The notes: generated by a model not told the origin, from the letters alone. Counted from the stretch's first letter, positions 49,139-57,850 are shown. The stretch is 64,000 nt of DNA from Merdimmobilis hominis (GCF_021109255.1 NZ_JAJODG010000003.1), one strand, 5' to 3'. Numbers and translations: made by a program.

Positions 49139-49849
49139 TTGCCGACATCGTCCCACCAATCCATCTTTCAACTGCTGCAAACCGCCTTTGCCCGCCCATA
49201 CTCCTGTGGGGAGGCGGCAGAGGTCTTTGCGCCGCTCCTCCCGCCCGGGGTGCGGCTTGTCCACCTGAAACAGGGGATGCAGTGCATAGGCGGCGGCCTG
49301 CCAGTGGATAAAATCTACCTGCTGGCAGCGGGCAAATGCTACATTGTAAAGTATTCCATCGACGGCAAGCGGATCATCGCTGACACCATGTACCCGGTGC
49401 AGCTGTTCGGGCTGTATGAGATGCTCCGCCAGGCGCCGGTCTACGACGCTACCGTCACAGCGGCAACCGAATGCGTGCTGCTGGAATTCTCCGCCCAGGA
49501 GTTTTCCCGCTGGATTTATGGGGACAACGCCATCGCCTTGATCACCTTGGAATACTTGGCGGGCCTTGTGCAGAACAACTACCGCCGCAACGACCGCAGC
49601 CTATTGAATAGCGGGATGGAAAACTTGCTCATTTACATCCACCAGTACTGCACCGGCCGTCGCCTTCCCGCCATCCTCCCGGTGGAGCGCAAAACCATGG
49701 CGGAGGAACTGGGCATCAACCTGCGCACCCTGTACCGGTATATCAGCCGGTTGAAGGAGGAGGGGCTGATCGCCATTGAGCGGGGGAAGATCTCCGTTTC
49801 AGAGGAACAGTTCCAGCAGCTGGACAAGTTGGTGTCCCAAATTCTATAA
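49139..49849 (+). CDS. Crp/Fnr-family transcription regulator
   Basis: The 236-residue protein has an N-terminal cyclic-nucleotide-binding-like barrel (KIYLLAAGKCYIVKYSIDGK, then IIADTMYPVQLFGLYEMLRQ). The C-terminal winged helix has KTMAEELGINLRTLYRYISR followed by LKEEGLIAIERGKISV. No Fnr-type cysteine cluster is seen at the N-terminus. The start is TTG at 49139, with GGGAGG about eleven bases upstream; the frame is open to 48935 but that part crosses the promoter. It ends 22 bases before the ABC transporter genes and diverges from yjjI, so either could be its target. Confidence 0.85.
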   Translation: MPTSSHQSIFQLLQTAFARPYSCGEAAEVFAPLLPPGVRLVHLKQGMQCIGGGLPVDKIYLLAAGKCYIVKYSIDGKRIIADTMYPVQLFGLYEMLRQAPVYDATVTAATECVLLEFSAQEFSRWIYGDNAIALITLEYLAGLVQNNYRRNDRSLLNSGMENLLIYIHQYCTGRRLPAILPVERKTMAEELGINLRTLYRYISRLKEEGLIAIERGKISVSEEQFQQLDKLVSQIL

Positions 49850-49871
49850 CAACATTATGGAGGTGCCTCTT

Positions 49872-50699
49872 TTGAAAAAGAAAAGCCATTGGCTCCTGCT
49901 CCTACCAGGGCTCTTGCTGATCCTGCTGTTTTTGGTGCTGCCCATCCTTCGGATCGTGGTTCCCACCTTCTTTGGGGATGGCGGGCTTACCCTAAAAGGA
50001 TATACCGACTTTTTGGGGGACAGTTTTTATCAAAAAATCTTCCTGCGGACCATCCGGGTGGCGCTGGTCACCTCGCTGATCTGTGTGGTGCTGGCCCTTC
50101 CGGTGGCTTTTTACATCTCCCGGATGAAATCCTCCCGCAAGGGGATTATGATCGCCCTGGCCACCTTCCCCCTTCTGACTAACACGGTGGTCCGCGCCTT
50201 TGCCTGGATCGCCATTCTGGGCCGGGAGGGAATCCTCAACAACCTGCTGATGAAGTTGGGCCTGGTGGAAGAGCCGCTCAAACTCCTCTACACCGAAGGG
50301 GCTATTGTAGTGGGTTCGGTCTATCTGTTCCTGCCCATCATGCTCACCAGCTTGGTGGGGGTGATGGAGAATATCAGCGATGAGACGCTGGAGGCCGCCC
50401 AGAGCCTGGGAGCCAACCGGTTTGTCTCCTTTTTGAAAGTGGTGGTGCCTTTGAGCATGCCGGGGGTCATCGTGGGCAGCGTGCTGGTCTTTGCCGGCAC
50501 TGCCTCCGCCTACAGCACCCCGCTGATGTTGGGCGGCAACAAAAATATGATGATGTCCACCTTGATCTACCAGCAGGCCATGCTGCTGGACAACTGGACC
50601 CGGGCCTCGGTCATCGCCACAGTGATGATCGTCACCTCCTATCTGGTGGTGGGCGCCCTCAACACCATCGCCGATAAACTGGGCGAAAAAAGCGCTTAG
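49872..50699 (+). CDS. potB: ABC transporter permease, PotB-like
   Basis: The 275-residue protein has six membrane segments and the permease EAA loop, seen in ISDETLEAAQSLGANRFVSF, which contacts the ATPase. It fits the spermidine/putrescine (PotB) group. The start is TTG (49872-49874) with GGAGG eight bases upstream; that GGAGG lies inside an earlier in-frame ATG at 49857, which lacks its own site. It begins the importer operon, 22 bases after the regulator. Confidence 0.88.
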   Translation: MKKKSHWLLLLPGLLLILLFLVLPILRIVVPTFFGDGGLTLKGYTDFLGDSFYQKIFLRTIRVALVTSLICVVLALPVAFYISRMKSSRKGIMIALATFPLLTNTVVRAFAWIAILGREGILNNLLMKLGLVEEPLKLLYTEGAIVVGSVYLFLPIMLTSLVGVMENISDETLEAAQSLGANRFVSFLKVVVPLSMPGVIVGSVLVFAGTASAYSTPLMLGGNKNMMMSTLIYQQAMLLDNWTRASVIATVMIVTSYLVVGALNTIADKLGEKSA

Positions 50700-50714
50700 G
50701 AGGGGAAAAGAAAG

Positions 50715-51491
50715 ATGAAACGAAAAAATTATTTCCTCCTGTTTATGGTGGTGCTGGTCTACTTCTTCATCTTTGCACCCCTGATCCTCATTGCGCTGAC
50801 CTCCTTTACCACCGAAAGCTACATCAGCTTTCCGCCGGTGGGGTTCAGCTTGAAGTGGTATGAGAACGTCTTCTCCAACCAGACCTTCATCGACGCTTTC
50901 CAGCTCAGCTTCTTGATCTCCACAGCGGCGACAGTCATTGCTCTCTTGGTGGGCATCCCCGGGGCCTACGCCCTTTCCCGGTACAATTTTAAGGGGAAGA
51001 AGCTTATCAAGGACCTGTTTTTCTCCCCCAACATGGTGCCCCAGGTGGTCTGCGGCTTTGCCCTGTTTACCTTCATCATCGTTCGCCTGCGGCTGAGCGT
51101 CCGGGTGGCGCTGCTGGTGGGCCTTGCCATCTCGGTGGTGACCTACGCCTTCCGGATCGTAGGGGCCAGCATTGAGAGCCTGGATTACGCCATCGAGGAA
51201 GCCGGCATGAGCCTGGGGGCCAGCCGTCTGACCGTCTTCTTTAAAATTGTGCTGCCCAATATCTCCTCCGGCATTGTGTCGGCCTTCCTCTTGGCCTTCA
51301 TCAACGCCTTTAACAATGTTCCCTTGACCATCTTCCTCTCCGGCCCTGGGGTCACCACCTTGCCGGTGGCGATGATGAGCTACATTGAATACAACTACGA
51401 CCCAACCGTTTCTGCACTTTCGGTCCTGCTGATGATCATGTCCTTCGCCATCATGCTGGTCACCGAAAAGCTTGTCAAGGTGGGGAAATAG
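50715..51491 (+). CDS. potC: ABC transporter permease, PotC-like
   Basis: The 258-residue second permease has six membrane segments. Its EAA loop is seen in IESLDYAIEEAGMSLGASRL. FSLKWYENVFSNQTFIDAFQ near residue 50 is characteristic of the PotC group. It starts 15 bases after potB and would form the heterodimeric channel with it. Confidence 0.9.
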   Translation: MKRKNYFLLFMVVLVYFFIFAPLILIALTSFTTESYISFPPVGFSLKWYENVFSNQTFIDAFQLSFLISTAATVIALLVGIPGAYALSRYNFKGKKLIKDLFFSPNMVPQVVCGFALFTFIIVRLRLSVRVALLVGLAISVVTYAFRIVGASIESLDYAIEEAGMSLGASRLTVFFKIVLPNISSGIVSAFLLAFINAFNNVPLTIFLSGPGVTTLPVAMMSYIEYNYDPTVSALSVLLMIMSFAIMLVTEKLVKVGK

Positions 51492-51515
51492 CCGGAATGA
51501 TAGGGGGAAATCGCT

Positions 51516-51929
51516 GTGTGGTTTGTGTTCGCTCTTTTGTCTGCGGTCTTTGCTGCGCTGACCTCCATATTGGCGAAAATCGGAATTGAAGGGGTCAATT
51601 CCAACCTGGCCACGGCAATCCGGACGATGGTAGTCTTGGCCATGGCGTGGGGGATGGTGTTCCTGACTGGCACACAGTCCGGGATCACCGAAATCAGCAG
51701 GAAGAGCTGGCTCTTCTTGATTTTATCCGGATTGGCAACTGGGGCTTCCTGGCTCTTTTACTACAGGGCCTTGCAGATGGGCGAAGCCTCCAAAGTGGTT
51801 CCCGTCGATAAATTGAGTGTTGTCATCACGCTAGTACTGGCGTTTGTGTTCCTCCATGAGCAGCCCACCATGAAAGCGTGGATTGGCGGGGCTCTGATCA
51901 CCGCGGGGACATTGATAATGGTCTTATAA
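51516..51929 (+). CDS. Small EamA-family membrane transporter
   Basis: The 137-residue protein is a single EamA (DMT) unit with about five membrane segments. The ending is diagnostic: LFYYRALQMGEASKVVPVDK, then LSVVITLVLAFVFLHEQPTM. Full transporters have two such units, so it probably works as a dimer. It begins at GTG (51516) with AGGGGG nine bases upstream. Its place between the permease and ATPase genes of one ABC importer is unusual; either insertion or functional linkage (for example efflux of a product) could explain it. Confidence 0.82.
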   Translation: MWFVFALLSAVFAALTSILAKIGIEGVNSNLATAIRTMVVLAMAWGMVFLTGTQSGITEISRKSWLFLILSGLATGASWLFYYRALQMGEASKVVPVDKLSVVITLVLAFVFLHEQPTMKAWIGGALITAGTLIMVL

Positions 51930-52006
51930 CTGGTATTTTCGTTCCGGCGGCAGTCGGAAAACCGTTCTGAACTGAGGAAAGCTACCCAACGATAGGAGGA
52001 ACTGCT

Positions 52007-53047
52007 GTGTCGTTTATCCAGCTGAAGAATATCGACGTCGCCTACGACGGAAAAAAGAAGATTCTCAACAACCTGTGCCTGGACATTGAGGAGGGCAAAC
52101 TCATCTCCCTTTTGGGGCCCTCCGGCTGCGGAAAAACAACCACCCTGCGGGTGATCGCCGGTTTTATTGAACCCAATGGGGGTTCCTTCCTCCTCAATGG
52201 CAAGGACTTCACCAAGGTTCCCATCCACAAGCGGAATTTCGGCATCGTGTTCCAAAGCTATGCCCTGTTCCCCCATCTGACGGTAGAGGAAAACGTGGCG
52301 TTCGGCCTGAAGATGCGAAAAATGCCCCAGCAGGAGATCGCCCCTAAGGTGCAGGAGATCCTCGCCACCGTGGACCTGGCGGACTTGGGCAAGCGGTATC
52401 CCCGGGAACTTTCCGGCGGCCAGCGCCAGCGGGTGGCCTTGGCCCGTGCCCTGGTGGTTCAGCCGGAGCTGCTGCTCCTGGACGAGCCCCTCTCCAATTT
52501 GGACGCCAAGCTCCGCCTGAAAATGCGGGTGGAGATTCGGGAGCTTCAGCAGAAGCTGAAGATCACCACTGTCTTTGTCACCCACGACCAGGAGGAGTGT
52601 TTCTCCATCTCCGATAAAGTGGCGGTGATGAACGGCGGCATCATTGAACAGTACGACACCCCGGAAAATATCTACGCCCACCCGGCCACCGAGTTCGTGG
52701 CACGGTTTGTGGGGTTTGAGAATTTCTTCCCCTTGGAAAAGCGGGAGGACGGCTACTACTGCGGGGACACCCGGTTTGAGATTGGCCATCTGCCGGAGCG
52801 GGAGATGGATGCCCCCAAGGGGACCATCCGGCCCGACGACATTGTCCTCTTGGAGGACGGCTCCCAAGAGGAGAACAATGTGATCGAGGGCACAGTGACA
52901 GTCCGCACCTATCTGGGCAAGAGTTACCAGTACAAGGTTGCCACCCCCTTTGGCGACCTGGTGGCCAACGGCTCCAACACCCGCACCCATGAGGCGGGGG
53001 AGAGGGTCCGCCTCTATCTGCCTCCCCAAAAGCTGGTAGTGGTGTAA
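52007..53047 (+). CDS. potA: ABC transporter ATP-binding protein, PotA-like
   Basis: The 346-residue ATPase has Walker A GPSGCGKTTT, the Q-loop VFQSYALFPHLTVEENVAFG, the signature LSGGQRQRVALARAL, Walker B LLLLDEPLSNLDAKL and the H-loop VFVTHDQEE. A C-terminal TOBE domain starts at about residue 240 and is normal for PotA. Translation starts at GTG (52007) with AGGAGG seven bases upstream. It energises the PotB/PotC channel. Confidence 0.94.
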   Translation: MSFIQLKNIDVAYDGKKKILNNLCLDIEEGKLISLLGPSGCGKTTTLRVIAGFIEPNGGSFLLNGKDFTKVPIHKRNFGIVFQSYALFPHLTVEENVAFGLKMRKMPQQEIAPKVQEILATVDLADLGKRYPRELSGGQRQRVALARALVVQPELLLLDEPLSNLDAKLRLKMRVEIRELQQKLKITTVFVTHDQEECFSISDKVAVMNGGIIEQYDTPENIYAHPATEFVARFVGFENFFPLEKREDGYYCGDTRFEIGHLPEREMDAPKGTIRPDDIVLLEDGSQEENNVIEGTVTVRTYLGKSYQYKVATPFGDLVANGSNTRTHEAGERVRLYLPPQKLVVV

Positions 53048-53185
53048 CCAACGATGATTCGCCTGATTTTGCGCTCTGGTTCTGCTACCATGGGGGACAA
53101 GCCCCCGCCCCAAACAGCTCGCTGCACAGGTTGCTGTGTTCGATAGAAACAAAAATACCAAAAGACAATGTAGGAGGAAACAAGT

Positions 53186-54265
53186 ATGAAGAAGTTTAAG
53201 GCTATGGTAGCCCTTCTGCTCTGCGCCAGCATGCTGGCTGCTTGCAGCAATGGCGGAAATTCCAGCAGTTCTTCGTCCCAGGGGGCGGATGACGCTTCCG
53301 GGGAGAAGCCCGTCCTGGTGGTCTCCAACTTCGCCCTGGCCGATGACCGGATCAAGGACACCGTCATCAAGCCCTTTGAGGAGAAGTACAACTGCACCGT
53401 GGTTTATGAGGGCGGCACCAACGGTGAGCGCCTGACCAAGCTGAAAAACGACCCCAACACCGATGTGGACGTCATCTACCTGGCTCAGCAGTACGCCCAG
53501 CAGGGTGTGGACGCCGGCCTGTTTGAAGAGATCGACTACTCCCGCATCCCCAACGCGGAATACCTGCTGGAAAAAGCGGACTTCCTGAAGGAATCCAAAC
53601 AGGGCCCCGCAGTCACCATGAACCGCCTGGGCATTATCTACAACCCGGAGAAGGCCGGTGAGATCACCTCCTTTGCCGACATCTGGAAAGAAGAGTACCG
53701 CGACCAGGTGGCCATCCCCGACATCTCCACCACCTTTGGCCCCGCTATGGTCACCGTGGCTTCCAACTACGCCGGCGTGGACTATGCCACCGATGGCGGC
53801 GAAGCCGCTTTCAAAGCTTTGGAGGAGCTGAAGCCCAACATCGTCAAGACCTATTCCAAATCCTCCGACCTGAAGAACATGTTCTCCTCTGGTGAGATCT
53901 CGGTGGCTTTGGCCGCTGAGTTCGCCTACAACACCATGGGCGATTCCAACACCAACCTGGTGTTCATCGATCCCACCGAGGGCGCTTACCTGAACTTCAA
54001 CACCGTGAACATCGTCAAGAACTCCGACCAGAAAGACCTGGCTTATGAGTTCATCAACTATGTCCTCTCGGAGGAGAACCAGCTGGATGCCGCACTGAAC
54101 GTCCCCGAATCCGCGGTCAACACCCAGGTGGAGATCCCCGAGGAAGCCGCTAAAAAGCTGACCACTGTGGAAACTGCCAACCAGTCCAACATCGTGGATT
54201 TCAGCGTGGTCAACCCCCTGCTTGAGAACTGGGTCGACATGTGGAACAAGACCCTGAACCAGTAA
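53186..54265 (+). CDS. potD: Extracellular solute-binding lipoprotein, PotD-like
   Basis: The 359-residue binding protein begins with the lipoprotein signal MKKFKAMVALLLCASMLAAC and a serine-rich linker (SSSSSSQG). The mature fold is the SBP type used for spermidine and putrescine. It includes VYEGGTNGERLTKLKNDPNT, YLAQQYAQQGVDAGLFEEID and VNIVKNSDQKDLAYEFINYV. The polyamine assignment rests on operon context; the exact ligand cannot be read. AGGAGG precedes the ATG. A terminator follows, ending the importer operon. Confidence 0.88.
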   Translation: MKKFKAMVALLLCASMLAACSNGGNSSSSSSQGADDASGEKPVLVVSNFALADDRIKDTVIKPFEEKYNCTVVYEGGTNGERLTKLKNDPNTDVDVIYLAQQYAQQGVDAGLFEEIDYSRIPNAEYLLEKADFLKESKQGPAVTMNRLGIIYNPEKAGEITSFADIWKEEYRDQVAIPDISTTFGPAMVTVASNYAGVDYATDGGEAAFKALEELKPNIVKTYSKSSDLKNMFSSGEISVALAAEFAYNTMGDSNTNLVFIDPTEGAYLNFNTVNIVKNSDQKDLAYEFINYVLSEENQLDAALNVPESAVNTQVEIPEEAAKKLTTVETANQSNIVDFSVVNPLLENWVDMWNKTLNQ

Positions 54266-54279
54266 TCGATATCCCCCTA

Positions 54280-54315
54280 AAAGGGCTTGCCGCCATCGGC
54301 AGGCCCTTTTTTAAA
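54280..54315 (+). terminator. Terminator after potD
   Basis: AAGGGC-TTGCCG pairs with CGGCA-GGCCCTT around CCAT, followed by TTTT. Confidence 0.82.
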
Positions 54316-54346
54316 AGACAGACATTGTGGAAAAGGAGAGGACACC

Positions 54347-54841
54347 ATGTTTCGCAAGATGCGCAGAATCCGCCAGGAGCTCCCTTTGGACAGGGTGGAA
54401 GAAGTCCTTCGCCGGGGCACCAACGGGGTGCTGGCAGTGCAGGGGGACGACGGCTATCCCTACGCCGTGCCCTTGAGCTATGTGTACCACAACAGCAAAC
54501 TCTATTTCCATTCGGCCAAGGCGGGCCACAAGGTGGACGCCATCCGGCGGCAACCCAAGGTCTCCTTTGCCGTGGTGGATGAGGACACGGTGGTCAGCGC
54601 CGAATACACCACCTATTTCCGCAGTGTCATCGCCTTTGGCCGGGCTTTTGTGGTGGAGGATGCCGCAGAGAGGCGGGATGCCTTTCTGGCCCTCACCGCC
54701 AAATACTCTGCCGACCAGCCTCGGGAGAAGCAGGAGGCGGAGGTGGGGGGATGTACCCAAGCCATCCTCATCGGCGTTGAGATCGACCACATGACCGGCA
54801 AAGAGGCCATCGAATACGTCAAGGCCAGCCAAACCAAATAA
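54347..54841 (+). CDS. Pyridoxamine 5'-phosphate oxidase-like flavoprotein
   Basis: The 164-residue protein has the PNPOx-like split barrel that binds FMN or F420-type cofactors. GTNGVLAVQGDDGYPYAVPL and YVYHNSKLYFHSAKAGHKVD are the usual N-terminal strands. TYFRSVIAFGRAFVVEDAAE and the C-terminal ILIGVEIDHMTGKEAIEYVK complete the domain. Such proteins in anaerobes include nitroimidazole-resistance NimA relatives. AAAAGGAGAGG precedes the ATG. It lies 27 bases before the amidohydrolase, so both may share a transcript. Confidence 0.85.
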   Translation: MFRKMRRIRQELPLDRVEEVLRRGTNGVLAVQGDDGYPYAVPLSYVYHNSKLYFHSAKAGHKVDAIRRQPKVSFAVVDEDTVVSAEYTTYFRSVIAFGRAFVVEDAAERRDAFLALTAKYSADQPREKQEAEVGGCTQAILIGVEIDHMTGKEAIEYVKASQTK

Positions 54842-54868
54842 AACCCATTGGCGGAAAGGAAAGACACC

Positions 54869-56203
54869 ATGGCACAGTACTTGCTCAAAAATGCGGCGAT
54901 CCTCACCATGGACGCCGATTTTACCCTCTATGAGGACGGTTACCTGGCGGTGGAGGGCAACTCCATCCAGGAGATCGGCCCCACCGCTCAGCTGGAGGAA
55001 TCCCGATTTGCCGGGTACACCGTCCTGGACTGCCGGGGCAAGATCATCACCCCCGGCATGATCAACACCCACAGCCACCTGTCGATGATGGTGTTCCGCA
55101 GCTTGGCGGACGATGTGCCCGACCGGCTGAAACGGTACCTCTTCCCCTTGGAACGCACCGCCATGACCCGGGAAATGGCGGTAGCCGGGGCCAATTACGC
55201 CTTTGCCGAACTGCTGCTGGGTGGGGTGACCACCGTTTACGACGCCTATTATTTTGAAGATGACATCGCCCGGGAGGCAGAGAAGGCGGGCATCCGGGGG
55301 GTGCTGTCCGAGACGGTGCTTTGCAACCCCTCTCCCAGCGCCAAGGAGCCCTATGGCGGCATCCCCTATACCCGGGAGTTCGTCAAGAAGTGGAAAGGCC
55401 ATCCCCGCATCACCCCGGCGGTGAACTGCCACGCCATCTACACCAACGACACCGCCCATCTCCAGGAATGCCACCGCATCGCCCGGGAAAACAGCATCAT
55501 CTTCTGCATGCATGTGGCTGAAATGGGCTATGAGCAGGCGGACTGCCTGCGGGATCATGGCATGACCCCTGTCGCGTATTTGGACAGCATCGGGGTGCTG
55601 GACAACCGGTTTTTGGCCGCCCACTCCATCAATTTAGAGGAAAACGACCTGGATATCTATGAGAAGCGGGGGGTCAAAGTGTCCTACAACGCCGGCTCCA
55701 ACGCCAAAGGGGCCAAAGGGGTGGCCCCCATCAAAAAGATGCGGGAGCGGGGGATCACCGTCAGCCTGGGCACCGACGGCCCTATGAGCGGCAACACCAT
55801 CGACATCCTCACCCAGCTGCCCTTGGTGGGCAAGGTGCAGAAGCTGTTCAACCACGACCGCAGCCTCTTTCCAGCCAAGGAGATCTTTGAGATGGCCACC
55901 ATCGGCGGGGCCAAGGCCCTGGGACTTGACGGAATCACCGGCTCCTTGGAGGTGGGCAAGCGGGCGGATCTTGTCATCTTTGAGACCGACAGCGTCAACA
56001 TGAACCCTATCTACGACTACTACTCGGTCATCGTTTACAGCGCCAACCCCTCCAATGTGGAGTCGGTATTTGTGGACGGGGAATTGGTGGTGGAGAATAG
56101 GAGGCTCCTCACCATCGATCTGAAGGAGGCCCGCAGCCGGATGCTGGCCTATCGGGATGAGATCGCCGCCATCGCCCGGGAGTTGGACAAAGCCGTCCTC
56201 TGA
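54869..56203 (+). CDS. Amidohydrolase, MtaD/SAH deaminase-like
   Basis: The 444-residue metal enzyme has the TIM-barrel amidohydrolase plan. The first metal ligands are in PGMINTHSHLSMMVF (HxH), then CMHVAEMGYEQ, the histidine in LAAHSINLEEND, and the aspartate in VSLGTDGPMSGNT. It groups by appearance with deaminases of 5-methylthioadenosine, S-adenosylhomocysteine, guanine or chlorohydrolase substrates. Spermidine synthesis releases methylthioadenosine, so the polyamine importer nearby makes MTA/SAH deamination attractive (inference). AAAGGAAAG precedes the ATG. Confidence 0.85.
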   Translation: MAQYLLKNAAILTMDADFTLYEDGYLAVEGNSIQEIGPTAQLEESRFAGYTVLDCRGKIITPGMINTHSHLSMMVFRSLADDVPDRLKRYLFPLERTAMTREMAVAGANYAFAELLLGGVTTVYDAYYFEDDIAREAEKAGIRGVLSETVLCNPSPSAKEPYGGIPYTREFVKKWKGHPRITPAVNCHAIYTNDTAHLQECHRIARENSIIFCMHVAEMGYEQADCLRDHGMTPVAYLDSIGVLDNRFLAAHSINLEENDLDIYEKRGVKVSYNAGSNAKGAKGVAPIKKMRERGITVSLGTDGPMSGNTIDILTQLPLVGKVQKLFNHDRSLFPAKEIFEMATIGGAKALGLDGITGSLEVGKRADLVIFETDSVNMNPIYDYYSVIVYSANPSNVESVFVDGELVVENRRLLTIDLKEARSRMLAYRDEIAAIARELDKAVL

Positions 56204-56221
56204 TCCAACTGGGTTGATAAG

Positions 56222-56264
56222 AAAAACAGCCTTGTCTTTGGAAAAGACAAGGCTGTTTTTTTGA
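56222..56264. terminator. Bidirectional terminator between the amidohydrolase and M20 genes
   Basis: AAAACAGCCTTGTCTTT pairs with AAGACAAGGCTGTTTT around a short loop; an A run precedes and a T run follows. Confidence 0.92.
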
Positions 56265-56274
56265 GGGGGCGCCG

Positions 56275-57435
56275 TTAGCCCAACAGCTCCTCCAAAATGT
56301 CGTAGAAGAAGGCGACATTGTTGTGGAACGCCTCCAAGGTGACATACTCGTCGTAGACATGGGCCTGGCTGGACTCGCCGGGGCCGTAGATGAGCATGGG
56401 GGTGTCGCAGACGGTGTTGAGGATGGAGCCATCGGTGCAGGCCACTTTACCTTCGATGGTGGTGGAAAGGCCCATCTTCCGGTTCAGCTCCACCGCTTTC
56501 TGGATCAGGGGGTGGTCGTCGGGGGTGGAGATGAGCAGCCGGTTGTTGAGGATCTCCACCCACAGATTGGCATCCGAGTGTTCCGCCTTGACCTTTGCGA
56601 TGGAGTCGTCGATCAATTGGAGTACGTCGTTGTGGTCATAGCCGGGCACACAGCGGAAATCGATGGAGGCATAGGCGCTGTCCGGCACGATATTGGGCTC
56701 CATGCCGCCGTGGAACACCCCGATGTTCATGGTGGTCTTGCCTAAAGTGGGGTGGATGCTCTGGGGGTTGAACCCGGCTTTGATGTGGAACAAGGCCTCC
56801 ATCAGATATTGGATGGCATTGACCCCGGTTTCCGGCACCGACCCGTGGGCGGTGACCCCTGCCGAGTGGATTTTTACCCAAAGCAGGCCCTTCTCCGCCG
56901 AGACGACCGCCGAGCCGGTGGGCTCGGCGATGATGGAGGCGTCAAAGGCGCTCATGTCGTGGTCCTTGACAAAAGCGCGGGCGCCGCAGCCGTCTACTTC
57001 CTCGCCGCAGGTGGCCAAAAAGACCACATCCCCTTTGAGGGGCTTTCCGCTTTGGGCGTGGAGTTTTAGGGCGGCGGCCAAAGCCAGCAGGCCGGCTTTC
57101 ATGTCGCCGGTGCCCCGGCCATACATGGTGCCGTCCACAATCTGTGCCCCGAAGGGATCATACTTCCAGTTGGCCCGTTCCCCCACAGGGACTACATCCA
57201 GGTGGCCGTTGAGGAGGATGGCCTTCTTCTCCCCAGTGCCTTTGAGGGTGGCGATCAAGTTCTTACGGTTCTCGCCGATCTCCTGGAAAGAGAGTTCCAG
57301 GTTGGGGCAATCCCCCAGGTATTGGGCCAGCAGGTCGGCGCAGGGGGCCTCATCTCCTGGAGGGGCAATGCTGGGGATTTGGATCAGCTGCTGCAAGAGG
57401 AGAACCAATTGGTCGCGGTCATAGGATGGACACAT
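56275..57435 (-). CDS. M20 family peptidase/deacylase, ArgE/DapE-like
   Basis: The 386-residue dizinc enzyme has the metal sites in LNGHLDVVPVGE, RGTGDMKAGLLAL, CGEEVDGCGARAFV and the dimerisation domain with VTAHGSVPETGVNAIQYLME. The last metal histidine is in SSQAHVYDEYV. ArgE (acetylornithine deacetylase), DapE and dipeptidases share this plan; the substrate is open. Ornithine leads to polyamines, which would suit the neighbouring importer (inference). AAAGGAG is eight bases before the ATG, and an extended -10, TGCTATAAT, lies at 57567-57575 on the minus strand. Confidence 0.88.
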   Translation of the reverse strand: MCPSYDRDQLVLLLQQLIQIPSIAPPGDEAPCADLLAQYLGDCPNLELSFQEIGENRKNLIATLKGTGEKKAILLNGHLDVVPVGERANWKYDPFGAQIVDGTMYGRGTGDMKAGLLALAAALKLHAQSGKPLKGDVVFLATCGEEVDGCGARAFVKDHDMSAFDASIIAEPTGSAVVSAEKGLLWVKIHSAGVTAHGSVPETGVNAIQYLMEALFHIKAGFNPQSIHPTLGKTTMNIGVFHGGMEPNIVPDSAYASIDFRCVPGYDHNDVLQLIDDSIAKVKAEHSDANLWVEILNNRLLISTPDDHPLIQKAVELNRKMGLSTTIEGKVACTDGSILNTVCDTPMLIYGPGESSQAHVYDEYVTLEAFHNNVAFFYDILEELLG

Positions 57436-57620
57436 GGTAAAGGCTCCTTTCTATTTTTAGGTGCGGCATTGCCGCTTGGGTGCAGGAAAGGAATGGGGGA
57501 GGCTGATCATATAGGCCCGCCCAGGCAGAGGGGAAAACTGCCCATCCCAGGCGGTCAACTGTCTTTATTATAGCATTTCCTGGTGGAAAAAACAGCAAAA
57601 GCCATTCTTTTTGCGAGGAT
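57436..57620 (-). promoter_or_regulatory. Leader and promoter region of the M20 gene
   Basis: On the minus strand TGCTATAAT (57567-57575) gives an extended -10 for the M20 gene, with a leader of about 125 bases. The only structure seen in it is short GC-rich pairing. No gene is found here. Confidence 0.5.
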
Positions 57621-57623
57621 TTG

Positions 57624-57850
57624 TGGTACAATAGCCACAGGCGAAGCCTGTGGCATTCGAAGAATTGCTTGCAGGGCAAAGCTCTTTGCGGCAGAGCCGC
57701 ACCGCAATTCTTAAAGCTTGTGAAGATTTTATGCTACAAGAGCCGCAAAGCGATCATTGGGGAAGAAATCCCTCTCGGGCCCGTATAGGAGCAATGCCTT
57801 TTTGAGGGGCCGCCCTTCCTGTGGCAACGCCGCAACACAATTTTGGGGCG
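57624..57850 (+). ncRNA. Structured leader element, copy B (before polA)
   Basis: TGGTACAAT (57624-57632) is followed by hairpin 1, GCCACAGGC-GAA-GCCTGTGGC (57634-57654). The closing stem is AAGAATTGC (57660-57668) with GCAATTCTT (57704-57712). Inside lie AGGGC-AAA-GCTCT (57673-57685) and GCGGC-AGA-GCCGC (57688-57700). A second unit starts at TGCTACAAGAGCCGC (57731-57745) and runs CGATCATTGGGGAAGAAATC, as in copy A, then into further pairing up to about 57850. More hairpins, for example GCCCGC-GTCCT-GCGGGC (57876-57892), come before the polA ribosome site. Confidence 0.55.

Noticed and set aside
54869..56203. Naming the amidohydrolase mtaD outright
   Set aside because: The metal motifs are shared by guanine, MTA/SAH and other deaminases, and sequence alone does not fix the substrate.
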